Positions 44,623-53,498 of a stretch of DNA of 64,000 nt are shown here, in pieces. The first letter of the stretch is position 1; each line of letters starts with the position of its first letter. The DNA is taken from assembly GCA_965261065.1 (NCBI GenBank), contig OZ253444.1:3782001-3846000 (forward strand). Reading direction: 5' to 3'. The translations under genes were made by a program, and so were the position numbers. The notes below the pieces were generated by a model. That model saw only the letters and a program-made list of their open reading frames with translations. It was not told the origin of the DNA and did not search any database. The DNA is from JAKZVK01 sp965261065. GTDB taxonomy: Bacteria; Acidobacteriota; Terriglobia; Bryobacterales; UBA6623.

Positions 44623-45147
44623 ATGAAAGCAGAACTGACAAGACGCCGATTGATGCCCGCCGAGACTGCGGACCTCAATCTCAAAGACCAGGTGGTTTCG
44701 ATCAACCGGGTGACGAAGGTCGTCAAAGGCGGCAAGAACCTCAGCTTCTCCGCGCTCGTGGTGGTCGGGGATCCGGACCGGCACGTCGTCGGCTTCGCCA
44801 ACGGCAAGGCCAAAGAAGTCCCTTCCGCCATCCGCAAGGCTATCGAGAAGGCCAAGAAGAACCTGATCAAGGTTAATACGCGGGAGCACACCATCCCGCA
44901 TATCGTCCTCGGCCGCTTTGGCGCCGGGCAGGTGCTGTTGAAGCCGGCGCGCGTCGGCAAGGGTACCATCGCAGGCGGAGCGGTTCGTGCCGTGGTTGAG
45001 GCGGCGGGTATCCAGAACGTGCTTACGAAATCGATTGGATCGAAAAATCCGCACAACGTCGTCAAGGCCACCTTCGACGCCTTGATGCAGCTTCGCGACA
45101 AGAACGAGATTGCCGTCCTGCGGGGCCTCGAGGTCGCGGCGAACTAG
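44623..45147 (+). CDS. rpsE: 30S ribosomal protein S5
   Basis: This 174-residue uS5, a proofreading and mRNA-entry protein, has the double-stranded RNA-binding VVSINRVTKVVKGGKNLSFS and GSKNPHNVVKATFDAL. The conserved loop GRFGAGQVLLKPA is intact. Confidence 0.96.
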   Translation: MKAELTRRRLMPAETADLNLKDQVVSINRVTKVVKGGKNLSFSALVVVGDPDRHVVGFANGKAKEVPSAIRKAIEKAKKNLIKVNTREHTIPHIVLGRFGAGQVLLKPARVGKGTIAGGAVRAVVEAAGIQNVLTKSIGSKNPHNVVKATFDALMQLRDKNEIAVLRGLEVAAN

Positions 45148-45156
45148 GGGATGGCG

Positions 45157-45336
45157 ATGGCGGGGACCTTGAAAATCCGGTTGGTGCGCAGTCCGATTGG
45201 AGCGCCGGGCAAGCTCAAGAAGGTGGTGAAAGGGCTTGGCCTGCGGCGCATCAATCAGACGGTGGAACGCCCGAACGACGAAGCCATTTGGGGCATGGTG
45301 CGCAAGATCCCGCATCTGGTCGAGGTGACCGAATGA
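45157..45336 (+). CDS. rpmD: 50S ribosomal protein L30
   Basis: This 59-residue uL30 starts at ATG 45157 (MAGTLKIRLVRSPIG). AGGGG at 45146-45150 gives six bases of spacing, while the ATG at 45151 would have none. The motif KGLGLRRINQTVERPN is typical. The stop overlaps the rplO start (ATGA). Confidence 0.93.
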   Translation: MAGTLKIRLVRSPIGAPGKLKKVVKGLGLRRINQTVERPNDEAIWGMVRKIPHLVEVTE

Positions 45337-45776
45337 ATCTGAGTGAGATCCGCCAGCCTGCAGGTCAGCGCAAACGTCCCAAGCGCGTGGGCCGCGGGAT
45401 GGGGTCCGGCATGGGCAAGACCTCCGGCCGCGGCGAGAAGGGCCAGAAGTCCCGCGCCGGCTACAGCCGCAAACGCGGTTTCGAGGGCGGCCAGATGCCT
45501 CTGGTCCGGCGCGTGCCGAAACGGGGTTTCCACAACCCCTTCCGCAAGGAGTACGCCATCGTCAACCTCTCGCGCCTGGAGGTGTTGGAGGGAGATGCAT
45601 TCAGCCCTGCTCTGTTGATCGAGCGCGGCGTTGTCAAGAAGCTCGGGGCCGGACTCAAGATCCTGGGCGGCGGTGAAGTGTCGCGCGCCTTGACCGTGTC
45701 GGCCCACTGTTTCACGAAGTCCGCGAAGGAGAAAATCGAGGCGGCCGGTGGCAAGGCCGACGTCCTCGGCGGTTAG
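45333..45776 (+). CDS. rplO: 50S ribosomal protein L15
   Basis: This 147-residue uL15 begins at the ATG overlapping the rpmD stop (MNLSEIRQPAGQRKRPK). The Gly-rich N-terminus GRGMGSGMGKTSGRGEKGQK and GGQMPLVRRVPKRGFHN are diagnostic. Confidence 0.96.
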   Translation: MNLSEIRQPAGQRKRPKRVGRGMGSGMGKTSGRGEKGQKSRAGYSRKRGFEGGQMPLVRRVPKRGFHNPFRKEYAIVNLSRLEVLEGDAFSPALLIERGVVKKLGAGLKILGGGEVSRALTVSAHCFTKSAKEKIEAAGGKADVLGG

Positions 45777-45779
45777 TTC

Positions 45780-47165
45780 ATGAAGTTCGTCGACGCCGTC
45801 ACCAACGTCTTCCGGATCCCTGACCTGCGCAGGCGTATCCTCTTTACGCTGGCCATGTTGGCGGTGTACCGCATCGGCGGGCATATCCCCACGCCCGGCG
45901 TCGACACCGCCCAGTTACAGCAGATGTTCCAGGCGGCCCAGGGGACAGCGCTCGGCTTGATGAACATGTTCTCGGGTGGACAGCTCGAGCGCCTGACCAT
46001 CTTTGCCCTGGGCATCATGCCCTACATCACTGCGTCGATCATCCTGCAGTTGATGACGGTCGTCGTCCCCACGCTCGAAAAGTTACAGAAGGAAGGCGAG
46101 TTGGGGCGCCGCAAGATCACGCAGTGGACGCGCTACCTCACGATCATCTTGAGCATCGTGCAGTCGGCCGGCATTGCCTTCAGCCTGCAGGGTAGCGGGT
46201 TGGCCTATGACCCCGGCCCCGGCTTCGTCGCCATGACGATCGTCACGCTGACCACCGGCACGGCCTTCATTATGTGGCTCGGCGAACAGATCACCGAGCG
46301 GGGCATTGGCAACGGGATGTCGCTGATCATCTTCGCCGGCATTGTGGTTGGCCTCCCCGGGGCGATCCAGAACATCTATGAGAACGTGTTCGTGACGGGT
46401 CAGTGGAACCTGATGCAGATGTTCCTGATCCTTGCGGTGATGCTCGCTGTTCTCGCGTTTATCGTGTTGGTCGAGCGCGCCGAGCGGCGCATCCCGGTAC
46501 AGTACGCTCGGCGGGTCGTCGGCCGACGCATGATGGGCGGACAGTCCACCCACTTGCCGCTGAAGGTAAACTCGGGCGGTGTCATTCCAGTGATCTTCGC
46601 GTCGTCGATTCTGGCCTTTCCTCAGACGCTGGGCCTCGTGGTTCAGGACAGTCCGTATCTTCAGGGCCTCTTGGAGCCGATCGCGTACGGCGAGCCGCTC
46701 TACGAGCTCCTATACGTTCTTGGCATCGTCTTCTTTTGCTTTTTTTACGTATCGATCATATTCAACCCCACAGAAGTGGCTGACAACATGCGCAAGTACG
46801 GAGGCTTCGTCCCGGGCATTCGATCGGGCAAGCCCACGGCCGACCACATCAACGAGATCTTAACCAAGATCACGATGGTGGGCGGACTCTACCTGGCGTT
46901 GATCTCGGTCATTCCGGATTTGATGATCGCCGGGGCGAGGATGCACCACTTGCCCTTTATCGGTGATTGGGCCGACTCTACGTTTCCGCGCTGGATTCTC
47001 GACGGGTTGAACGTGAACTTCTACTTTGGGGGCACCTCGCTGTTGATCGTCATTGGCGTGGCGATGGATACGATCAATCAGATCGAGGCGCAGTTGATCA
47101 TGCGGCATTATGAGGGCTTCACCCCTCGGGCGGGTCGGATTCGCGGTCGGCGGTCCTTCGCTTGA
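45780..47165 (+). CDS. secY: Protein translocase subunit SecY
   Basis: This 461-residue channel of the Sec translocon has about ten membrane helices. Signatures: GGHIPTPGVDT after helix one, GIMPYITASIILQLMT (SecY signature 1), TGTAFIMWLGEQITERGIGN (signature 2) and NPTEVADNMRKYGGFVPGIR, a cytoplasmic ribosome-contact loop. Only 3 bases separate it from rplO, the normal spc order. Confidence 0.97.
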   Translation: MKFVDAVTNVFRIPDLRRRILFTLAMLAVYRIGGHIPTPGVDTAQLQQMFQAAQGTALGLMNMFSGGQLERLTIFALGIMPYITASIILQLMTVVVPTLEKLQKEGELGRRKITQWTRYLTIILSIVQSAGIAFSLQGSGLAYDPGPGFVAMTIVTLTTGTAFIMWLGEQITERGIGNGMSLIIFAGIVVGLPGAIQNIYENVFVTGQWNLMQMFLILAVMLAVLAFIVLVERAERRIPVQYARRVVGRRMMGGQSTHLPLKVNSGGVIPVIFASSILAFPQTLGLVVQDSPYLQGLLEPIAYGEPLYELLYVLGIVFFCFFYVSIIFNPTEVADNMRKYGGFVPGIRSGKPTADHINEILTKITMVGGLYLALISVIPDLMIAGARMHHLPFIGDWADSTFPRWILDGLNVNFYFGGTSLLIVIGVAMDTINQIEAQLIMRHYEGFTPRAGRIRGRRSFA

Positions 47166-47212
47166 GTCCCGAACGGGGCGGGGTCTTCGCGGGTGAGGAG
47201 TTTTAAGTAGTC

Positions 47213-47926
47213 ATGTTGGACGGCAGCGCTGAGCCCGACGGCTCCGTGGGCGCAATCATTCTGTTCGGCCCTCCGGGCGCCGGCAAAGGGACGCAGGCGA
47301 AGATCATTAGTGATCATTTTGGGATACCGAAGATCTCCACCGGCGACATGATTCGAAGTGAAATCGAGTCCGGCTCGGAGATGGGCCGGCAGGTGGAAGC
47401 GCTTCTGGCGGCCGGGAAGCTCGTGGGTGACGACATCGTAAACCAGCTCGTCAAAACTCGATTAGCGAAACCGGACTGCCGGCGGGGGCTTCTGCTTGAC
47501 GGCTATCCGCGCACCCCGAACCAAGCCGAGTGGCTGGCGCGATTACTCGAGGAGCACGGCCATGAGCCGGTGGTCTTCGATATCAAGATCGGCTATAATG
47601 AACTTGTTAAAAGGATTACCGGCCGCCGGATCTGCACCCAGTGCGGTGCTATCTACCACATCCACTCGAAACCGCCCAAGGTTCCCGACATCTGTGACGT
47701 CTGTGGCGCTCGCATCAAAGCCCGGCCGGATGATCGCGAGGAAGTCCTGGAAGAGCGTCTGAGGGTTCACGAGCGCGAGACGGTCCCGGTTGTCGAGGTG
47801 TTCCGGCGCAACGGCCGACAAATCCATGCGATTGACGGCGCCCTCGGGCCGGACGCGGCGTCGGCGAAAATCGTGGAAGTCTTGAAGGATACCGGCGCGC
47901 ATGATCGTCCGCAAGAGTCCGAGTGA
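47213..47926 (+). CDS. adk: Adenylate kinase, zinc-LID type
   Basis: This 237-residue enzyme interconverts ATP + AMP and 2 ADP. P-loop GPPGAGKGTQAK, AMP-binding STGDMIRSE and DGYPRTPNQAEWL are present. The LID domain has CTQCG and CDVCG, four Cys that bind zinc in the long, Gram-positive-like class. About 12 extra residues precede the core. It overlaps map by 26 bases. Confidence 0.95.
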   Translation: MLDGSAEPDGSVGAIILFGPPGAGKGTQAKIISDHFGIPKISTGDMIRSEIESGSEMGRQVEALLAAGKLVGDDIVNQLVKTRLAKPDCRRGLLLDGYPRTPNQAEWLARLLEEHGHEPVVFDIKIGYNELVKRITGRRICTQCGAIYHIHSKPPKVPDICDVCGARIKARPDDREEVLEERLRVHERETVPVVEVFRRNGRQIHAIDGALGPDAASAKIVEVLKDTGAHDRPQESE

Positions 47927-48671
47927 ACTGGAGAAGATGCGTGCCAGCGGCATGTTGGTTTGGCGGATTCTGGACGAGTTGACGAAGATGGTCGAACCGG
48001 GTGTCACCACCCTCGACCTGGAGAAAGTAGCGGAGAAACGGGTCACCGAAGCCGGCGCTAAGGCGGCGTTCAAAGGCTACTATGTGCCGGCAGCGGGAAG
48101 GCGCTACCCCTGCGTGTTGTGCACCTCGGTCAATGACGAGGTGGTGCATGGGGTGCCCTCGGTCAAAAGGGTTTTGAAGGAAGGCGACATCGTCAAGGTG
48201 GATATCGGCGTCAAGCTCGACGGCTACTACGGTGATTCGGCGACCACCATACCGGTGGGCGCGATCGCTCCCGAGATGGAGAGGCTGCTGAAGGTCACCC
48301 GCGAGTCGTTGGATCTGGCCATCGAGCAGATGGTTGCGGGCCACCGGCTGTTTGACGTTTGCGGAACGGTGGAAAAGCACGTCGAGGCGAACGGCTACTC
48401 GGTCGTCCGCGAGTTCGTGGGTCACGGCATCGGCACTAAGCTCCATGAGGAGCCACACGTCCCGAACTACGTGGACCCGAAGGTGAAGAATCCGCGGCTG
48501 CGGGAGGGCATGGTCTTGGCGGTGGAGCCGATGGTGGCCATGGGCAGGCCCGAGACGCGCGTGCTCTCCGACCACTGGACGGCCGTCACGGCCGACGGAT
48601 CGAACGCCGCGCATTTCGAGCACTGCATCGCGGTGACGTCGAACGGCCCCTGGGTGCTTACCCGCCCCTGA
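47901..48671 (+). CDS. map: Methionine aminopeptidase, type I
   Basis: This 256-residue dinuclear metallopeptidase removes the initiator Met. Metal ligands: Asp in VDIGVKLDGYYGDSATT (two), His in GHGIGTKLHEEP, Glu in LAVEPM and Glu in HFEHCIAVT. TSVNDEVVHGVP is the substrate-site His motif. Its start lies inside the adk end, so the two are translationally coupled. Confidence 0.96.
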   Translation: MIVRKSPSELEKMRASGMLVWRILDELTKMVEPGVTTLDLEKVAEKRVTEAGAKAAFKGYYVPAAGRRYPCVLCTSVNDEVVHGVPSVKRVLKEGDIVKVDIGVKLDGYYGDSATTIPVGAIAPEMERLLKVTRESLDLAIEQMVAGHRLFDVCGTVEKHVEANGYSVVREFVGHGIGTKLHEEPHVPNYVDPKVKNPRLREGMVLAVEPMVAMGRPETRVLSDHWTAVTADGSNAAHFEHCIAVTSNGPWVLTRP

Positions 48672-48713
48672 GCCGGATCGGCGACGCGGCGGACGAAGGG
48701 AATTGAGAGAGTG

Positions 48714-48941
48714 ATGGCGAGCCAAGCAGTCGAGACGGCGCTGGAGGCCGAAGTGGTGGAATCCCTGCCCAACGACCTCTTCCGCCTTGAACTGCTCGGT
48801 GACAAGTCAAACGTCATGGCGCACGTCTCGCCACGCTCGGAGAAGGATTTTTTGCGGTTGCTGCCGGGAGACCGGGTGCGGGTGCAACTTTCCCCCCGTG
48901 ACCCGCGGCGCGGACGAATCGTGAAACGGTGCGAATCATGA
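48714..48941 (+). CDS. infA: Translation initiation factor IF-1
   Basis: This 75-residue OB-fold factor binds the 30S A site. Core: EAEVVESLPNDLFRLEL, then HVSPRSEKDFLRLLPGDRVR and RGRIVKR. The usual GKMRKNxIRIL stretch is degenerate here (VSPRSEKDFLRLL), making this a diverged IF-1. The ATG at 48714 is preferred over the adjacent GTG at 48711. The stop overlaps the rpmJ start. Confidence 0.88.
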   Translation: MASQAVETALEAEVVESLPNDLFRLELLGDKSNVMAHVSPRSEKDFLRLLPGDRVRVQLSPRDPRRGRIVKRCES

Positions 48942-49051
48942 AGGTCAGAGCGTCAGTCAAGAGGATGTGCAAGAACTGCAAGGTGATCCGCCGCAAGGGA
49001 GTGGTGCGTGTTCTTTGCTCCAACCCCAAGCACAAGCAGCGGCAGGGCTAG
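48938..49051 (+). CDS. rpmJ: 50S ribosomal protein L36
   Basis: A 37-codon gene reading MKVRASVKRMCKNCKVI, then RRKGVVRVLCSNPKHKQRQG. The zinc ligands Cys, Cys, Cys and His of bL36 are all there. It overlaps infA by four bases and lies 21 bases before rpsM, the usual position. Confidence 0.96.
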   Translation: MKVRASVKRMCKNCKVIRRKGVVRVLCSNPKHKQRQG

Positions 49052-49072
49052 GATCGCGAGAGAGGCGGAAGA

Positions 49073-49456
49073 ATGGCAAGACTGGAAGGCGTCGACCTGC
49101 CGAACGGAAAGCGGTCGGAAATCGCGCTGACGTATCTCTATGGCGTCGGGCGGTCGCGGGCCCGTTCGCTGCTCTACCGCGCCGGCATTGATTTCGGTAA
49201 GAAGATGGGCGAGTTGAACGACGACGAGATCACCAGCCTGAGGAAGATCCTCGAAGAAGAGGGTGCCGTCGAAGGCGACCTGCGCAAAGAGGTGGCGATG
49301 AACATCCGCCGCCTGATCGAGATCGGTTGCTACCGCGGCCTGCGCCACCGGCGCGGTCTGCCGGTTCGAGGGCAGCGCACCCACACCAACGCCCGCACCC
49401 GCAAGGGTCCCAAGCACGGCACGGTCGCGGGCAAGCGCAAAGCCGCCAAGAAGTAG
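49073..49456 (+). CDS. rpsM: 30S ribosomal protein S13
   Basis: This 127-residue uS13 shows MARLEGVDLPNGKRSEIALT, then GIDFGKKMGELNDDEI and GCYRGLRHRRGLPVRGQRT with the basic tail RKGPKHGTVAGKRKAAKK contacting P-site tRNA. The S13-S11-S4-alpha order is the alpha operon. Confidence 0.97.
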   Translation: MARLEGVDLPNGKRSEIALTYLYGVGRSRARSLLYRAGIDFGKKMGELNDDEITSLRKILEEEGAVEGDLRKEVAMNIRRLIEIGCYRGLRHRRGLPVRGQRTHTNARTRKGPKHGTVAGKRKAAKK

Positions 49457-49483
49457 AGGCGGTACTGCGAAAGAGGCGAGCGG

Positions 49484-49888
49484 ATGGCGAAGACGAAGGC
49501 AAAGTCCGGCAAGAAGAAGTTCAAGAGCCGTACCAAGAAATCCGTGCCGGTGGGCGTGGTCCATATTCAGGCCACCTTCAACAACACGATCGTGACGATC
49601 GCCGATGCCAACGGCAACGTCATCTCGTGGTCAAGCGCCGGCTCGTTAGGGTTCCGCGGCTCCCAGAAAGGCACGCCCTTCGCCGCCCAGCAAGCCTCGG
49701 CGACCGCCGCCAGCGCCGCGAAGGAACACGGATTGAAAGAAGTCAGTGTCAAGGTCAAGGGGCCCGGTGGAGGACGCGAGTCCGCCGTACGCGCCCTGGC
49801 CTCGGCCGGCTTGAGGGTGCGTCACATTAGGGACGTAACGCCGATTCCGCACAACGGCTGTCGCCCTCCCAAGAAGAGGCGGGTCTGA
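49484..49888 (+). CDS. rpsK: 30S ribosomal protein S11
   Basis: This 134-residue uS11 of the platform has VHIQATFNNTIVTIADANGN and the C-terminal RDVTPIPHNGCRPPKKRRV. Also present: GSRKGTPFAAQ-like GSQKGTPFAAQQASA. Standard length. Confidence 0.97.
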   Translation: MAKTKAKSGKKKFKSRTKKSVPVGVVHIQATFNNTIVTIADANGNVISWSSAGSLGFRGSQKGTPFAAQQASATAASAAKEHGLKEVSVKVKGPGGGRESAVRALASAGLRVRHIRDVTPIPHNGCRPPKKRRV

Positions 49889-49902
49889 TTTAGGCAAACG
49901 TT

Positions 49903-50520
49903 ATGGCCAGATATCGAGGAGCCTCCTGCCGGCGCTGCCGGCGCATGGGCATCAAACTCTGCACCAAGGAAAACTGTGCTCTTGAGCGGCGCAATTATCC
50001 GCCGGGTCAGCACGGCAAGACGCGGCGTCCGCGTAAGGTCATGGGCTACGCCTTGCAGTTGGGCGAGAAGCAGAAGGTGCGCTTCGTTTACGGCGTGCTC
50101 GAACGACAGTTCCGCCGCTATTTTGAAAGGGCCGGCCGGATGAAGGGCGTCGTCGGCGAGAATCTGCTCTCGTTGCTTGAACGGCGACTCGATAACGTGA
50201 TCTTCCGGATGGGCTTTGCGCGCAGCCGGCAGCAGGCCCGCCAGATCGTCGGACACGGTCACGTCCAGGTCAACGGCAAGAAGGTGGATATCGCCTCCTT
50301 CTCCGTCAAGCTCGGCGACGTCGTAGAGATTCGCGAGAAGAGCCATAAACACGGTGGAATCGTCGAGGCGCGCGAATACATGTCTTACGCTCTTCCGCCG
50401 ATGTGGATGGAAGCGGACAGGGACAACTTCAGCGGACGCATCATTGCGCTGCCGAAGCGCGAAGACGTCGCGGACATTCCCATTAACGAGCAATTGATCG
50501 TGGAGCTTTACTCAAGGTAA
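49903..50520 (+). CDS. rpsD: 30S ribosomal protein S4
   Basis: This 205-residue uS4 initiates 30S assembly. An N-terminal zinc-type cysteine set is present (CRRCRRMGIKLCTKENC). The S4 RNA-binding motif is RLDNVIFRMGFARSRQQARQ with HGHVQVNGKKVD. The Cys-containing form is the zinc-binding class. Confidence 0.96.
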   Translation: MARYRGASCRRCRRMGIKLCTKENCALERRNYPPGQHGKTRRPRKVMGYALQLGEKQKVRFVYGVLERQFRRYFERAGRMKGVVGENLLSLLERRLDNVIFRMGFARSRQQARQIVGHGHVQVNGKKVDIASFSVKLGDVVEIREKSHKHGGIVEAREYMSYALPPMWMEADRDNFSGRIIALPKREDVADIPINEQLIVELYSR

Positions 50521-50521
50521 A

Positions 50522-50573
50522 GTCCTCCTGCCCTGCCTAGGGTCCGGGGTACGCCGGAATACGGGGGGAGGAC
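50522..50573 (+). promoter_or_regulatory. Possible stem-loop between rpsD and rpoA
   Basis: GTCCTCC (50522-50528) is complementary to GGAGGAC (50567-50573), closing a 52-base loop in the 98-base rpsD-rpoA spacer. In the mRNA this could sequester a purine-rich stretch before rpoA. No promoter is obvious. Confidence 0.35.
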
Positions 50574-50618
50574 GGAACTCATCGGTACGGAACTACGCCA
50601 CCGAAGGGGAAGACACAC

Positions 50619-51641
50619 ATGTGGACAGGATTTCAGAAGCCTAAGCGGCTAGCGATCGAAGGCGAAGGCCTGACGAGCACCTACGGCAGCTTCAATGCCC
50701 AGCCGTTTGAACGCGGATTTGGCACCACCATCGGAAACTCGCTGCGGCGGGCGCTCCTCAGCTCGATCGAGGGGGCGGCCATTACAGCGGTTCGCATCGA
50801 GGGGATCTCGCATGAGTTCAGCCCGATCCCCGGCGTGGTGGAAGACGCCACCGACATCATTCTCAACCTGAAGCGAATTCCCATGAAGTTGCATGGGGAG
50901 GGTGCGCGGACGATCCGCCTGCGTGCGACCGAGCCGGGCCCGGTTCAGAGCGGGGCCATCGAGGCCGATTCGGAGGTGGAGATCCTCGATTCGAACCTCT
51001 ATCTCGCTACCGTCAATGAGGGCGGCATGCTCGATGTAGAGATGCGGGTCAAGCCGGGCCGCGGCTATGTCAGCGCCGAGAAGAACTTCGATGAGGACTT
51101 GGCCCTTGGCTACATCCCCATCGATTCGGTTCATTCTCCGGTCCGCAAGGTCAAGTACGCGGTCGAGGCCGCCCGCTTGGGCCAGATGACCGACTATGAC
51201 AAGCTCATGATGGAGGTCTGGACCAACGGAGCGATCTCCCCCCAGGACGCCATCGGCTTGGCCGCCAAGTTGCTGAAAGATCACATGACGATCTTCATCA
51301 ACTTTGAAGAAGAAGCCGCCGCCGAAGTGGCTGCCTCCGAGGCCACGACCGACCAGTATCAGGAATACCTCAATCGCTCGGTCGAGGAGTTGGAGCTCAG
51401 TGTACGCTCGTACAACTGCCTCAAGAACGCTAACATTCAGACGATCGGCGACCTGGTCGTACGGACCGAATCCGACATGCTCAAGACCAAAAACTTCGGT
51501 CGCAAGTCGCTGAACGAGATCAAGGAGATCCTCTCCTCGATGAGCCTCTCGCTGGGCATGCGTTTCGACGAGCGCGGACGTCTCGTGCCGCCCAGCAACC
51601 TCGAAGAGAGCGGCGAAATCGAAACCGCCGTTGCGCTCTAG
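50619..51641 (+). CDS. rpoA: DNA-directed RNA polymerase alpha subunit
   Basis: This 340-residue alpha subunit has its dimerising N-terminal domain at residues 1-235 (GFGTTIGNSLRRALLSSIEG, HEFSPIPGVVEDATDIILN). A linker leads to the C-terminal domain (about 255-325, VEELELSVRSYNCLKNANI, FGRKSLNEIKEIL), which binds UP elements and activators. Complete. Confidence 0.97.
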   Translation: MWTGFQKPKRLAIEGEGLTSTYGSFNAQPFERGFGTTIGNSLRRALLSSIEGAAITAVRIEGISHEFSPIPGVVEDATDIILNLKRIPMKLHGEGARTIRLRATEPGPVQSGAIEADSEVEILDSNLYLATVNEGGMLDVEMRVKPGRGYVSAEKNFDEDLALGYIPIDSVHSPVRKVKYAVEAARLGQMTDYDKLMMEVWTNGAISPQDAIGLAAKLLKDHMTIFINFEEEAAAEVAASEATTDQYQEYLNRSVEELELSVRSYNCLKNANIQTIGDLVVRTESDMLKTKNFGRKSLNEIKEILSSMSLSLGMRFDERGRLVPPSNLEESGEIETAVAL

Positions 51642-51656
51642 CGCGGAGACTGAATC

Positions 51657-52145
51657 GTGCGGCATAGAAAAGGCGGAGTCAAGCTTCAGAGAGACGGGTC
51701 GGCGCGGCGCGCTTTGTTCCGCGGCCTCACCACCAGCGTCATTCTCGAAGATCGCGTCGTGACGACGGTCACCAAGGCCAAGGCGGTCCGGTCGTGGGTG
51801 GACCGCATGATTACGCTCGCCAAGCGGGATACCCTGCACAGCCGCCGTCAGGCTGCTGCTTTCTTGCAGACGCCTGCCGCGGTCAAAAAGCTATTCGACA
51901 CGCTCGGACCGCGATTCGCCGGGCGCAGCGGTGGCTACACACGCGTCACGCGGTGGCGCCTTCGCAAAGGCGACGGCGCTGAGTTAGCGGTGATTGAAAT
52001 CCTCGGTTCCGAGCTGAAGAAGCGGGCCGAAGAGCGCCGCAAGCGTCGGGAAGACCGGCTCAAGAAGCAGAAAGACGACGAGCAGGAAGAAGCCGCCCCG
52101 ACCGAAGAAGAGAGATCGCCGGCGGCTGCGTCCTCCTCCTCCTAG
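51657..52145 (+). CDS. rplQ: 50S ribosomal protein L17 with a charged tail
   Basis: The core is a normal bL17 (MRHRKGGVKLQRDGSARRAL, TTVTKAKAVRSWVDRMITLA). GTG start 15 bases after rpoA. After about residue 120 comes a Lys/Arg-rich helix, then an acidic, Ala/Ser-rich tail ending in five serines, about 35 residues longer than many homologues. Last gene of the cluster. Confidence 0.95.
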   Translation: MRHRKGGVKLQRDGSARRALFRGLTTSVILEDRVVTTVTKAKAVRSWVDRMITLAKRDTLHSRRQAAAFLQTPAAVKKLFDTLGPRFAGRSGGYTRVTRWRLRKGDGAELAVIEILGSELKKRAEERRKRREDRLKKQKDDEQEEAAPTEEERSPAAASSSS

Positions 52146-52180
52146 CAGCCCGTGGCGGAGTCGAGCGCGGCGAAATGTAG

Positions 52181-52200
52181 GGGCACGGCATGCCGTGCCC
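52181..52200. repeat. 20-bp palindromic repeat, copy 2
   Basis: GGGCACGGCATGCCGTGCCC preceded by TGTAG, 36 bases after the rplQ stop. The 52146-52369 spacer holds no other feature that I can support. Confidence 0.85.
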
Positions 52201-52369
52201 GCCTGCCACGACTTGTAGGGTATCGAACCGGGCTTGCCAAGCAACCTTGTTTTCACTAGGGGCTGGTAGCGGACAGGGAGTGGAGGCTTCTCTGCCGAGG
52301 CTCTGTCCATCTCACGAAAGATCTCTGGGTGTCCGCCCTGGCGCCCCAACCCTAGCGCGTGTGGCTCGA

Positions 52370-53446
52370 ATGCTTGCCTCGGCCCCCAAGGTTCTCAACA
52401 GCCTGATTCCCCGTGGCCGGTGGGTTCTGGTGGCAGCCGTGGCCTTGTCGATCTCCCTCGTTGGGCCGGCCTGCGAACGTGACCCCGGGGATCGCGTGGC
52501 CGCGACCGTCAACGGCTACCGCATCACCTACGCAGAGCTGGATAAGTACCTCTCCACCCAGGATCTCGATTCCACGTCGTCCTCGACCGAAGAGGACAAC
52601 CGAATGCTGCGGTTGAACCTGCTCCGTGAGCTCATCGACCGGCAGATCATGCTCGACAAGGCTCAGCGCTTGGGCCTGATGGCGGTCGACGGCGAGGTCG
52701 AGGACCGATATCAAGACTACCGCTCTCCGTATGATTCCGACGCCGCGCTGGAGGAGCACCTTCGCGCTCGCGGCATGTCGGTGGCCGAGCTGAAAAACGA
52801 GCTACGCCGATCGTTAACGATCGAGAAGCTTCTCAATGCGGAGATTTCCTCCAAAATCCGCGTGGGAGAATCCGAATTACGAGCCTACTACCAGGAAAAC
52901 CAAGCGAACTTTCATCTTCCGGAGCAACAGCTTCATATGGCGTGGATTCTGACTACCGCCCGGCCCGAAACGCCCGTCCCCAACCGCCGCAACGACGACG
53001 CGCAGGATCTCGAGACCGCCCGGCAAAAGATCAGAATGATCGAGCAGCGCCTCGCCAACGGCGAGGACTTCGCCACCCTGGCGCAGAACTATTCCGAGGA
53101 TACCCTCTCGACGGCCAACGGTGGCGACCTCGGGTTCATTCCGCAGTCTTCGCTCGAGCAGATTGATCTCACCTTGCGGCGGGTCGTGGCGTCGCTCTCG
53201 CCCGGGGATGTGTCGCCCGTCATCCAGACCGGCGACGAGTTCCGCATCATCAAACTCATCTCAGTCGAGCACGCCGGACAGAGGGAGTACTCCGATCCCC
53301 ATGTGCAGCAGCGCCTGCGCGGCCTGCTGCGGAACCGCAAAGAGCAAATGCTCAAGGCCGCTTACTTGGAAGTCGCCCGCAACGAGGCCGAGATAGAAAA
53401 CTTCCTCGCCCGCGACGTCGTCAGGGACTTCGGCGCTTCTAATTGA
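52370..53446 (+). CDS. SurA/PpiC-like peptidyl-prolyl isomerase, probable lipoprotein
   Basis: About 358 residues. The N-terminus has a basic start and hydrophobic stretch (WVLVAAVALSISLVGPAC) ending in Cys-Glu, a weak lipobox. A SurA-type helical chaperone domain follows (VNGYRITYAELDKYL, LLRELIDRQIMLDKAQRLGL, about residues 50-185). A parvulin rotamase domain comes next (ARQKIRMIEQRLANGEDF, YSEDTLSTANGGDLGFIPQ, about 215-320). It probably helps folding of exported proteins in the periplasm. ATG 52370 is chosen; GTG 52361 is possible. It stands alone between rplQ and purQ. Confidence 0.8.
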   Translation: MLASAPKVLNSLIPRGRWVLVAAVALSISLVGPACERDPGDRVAATVNGYRITYAELDKYLSTQDLDSTSSSTEEDNRMLRLNLLRELIDRQIMLDKAQRLGLMAVDGEVEDRYQDYRSPYDSDAALEEHLRARGMSVAELKNELRRSLTIEKLLNAEISSKIRVGESELRAYYQENQANFHLPEQQLHMAWILTTARPETPVPNRRNDDAQDLETARQKIRMIEQRLANGEDFATLAQNYSEDTLSTANGGDLGFIPQSSLEQIDLTLRRVVASLSPGDVSPVIQTGDEFRIIKLISVEHAGQREYSDPHVQQRLRGLLRNRKEQMLKAAYLEVARNEAEIENFLARDVVRDFGASN

Positions 53447-53498
53447 TCGTACAACCCGCGCGGCGCGGTTCTTCCGGGCAACAATGCTACACTGACGT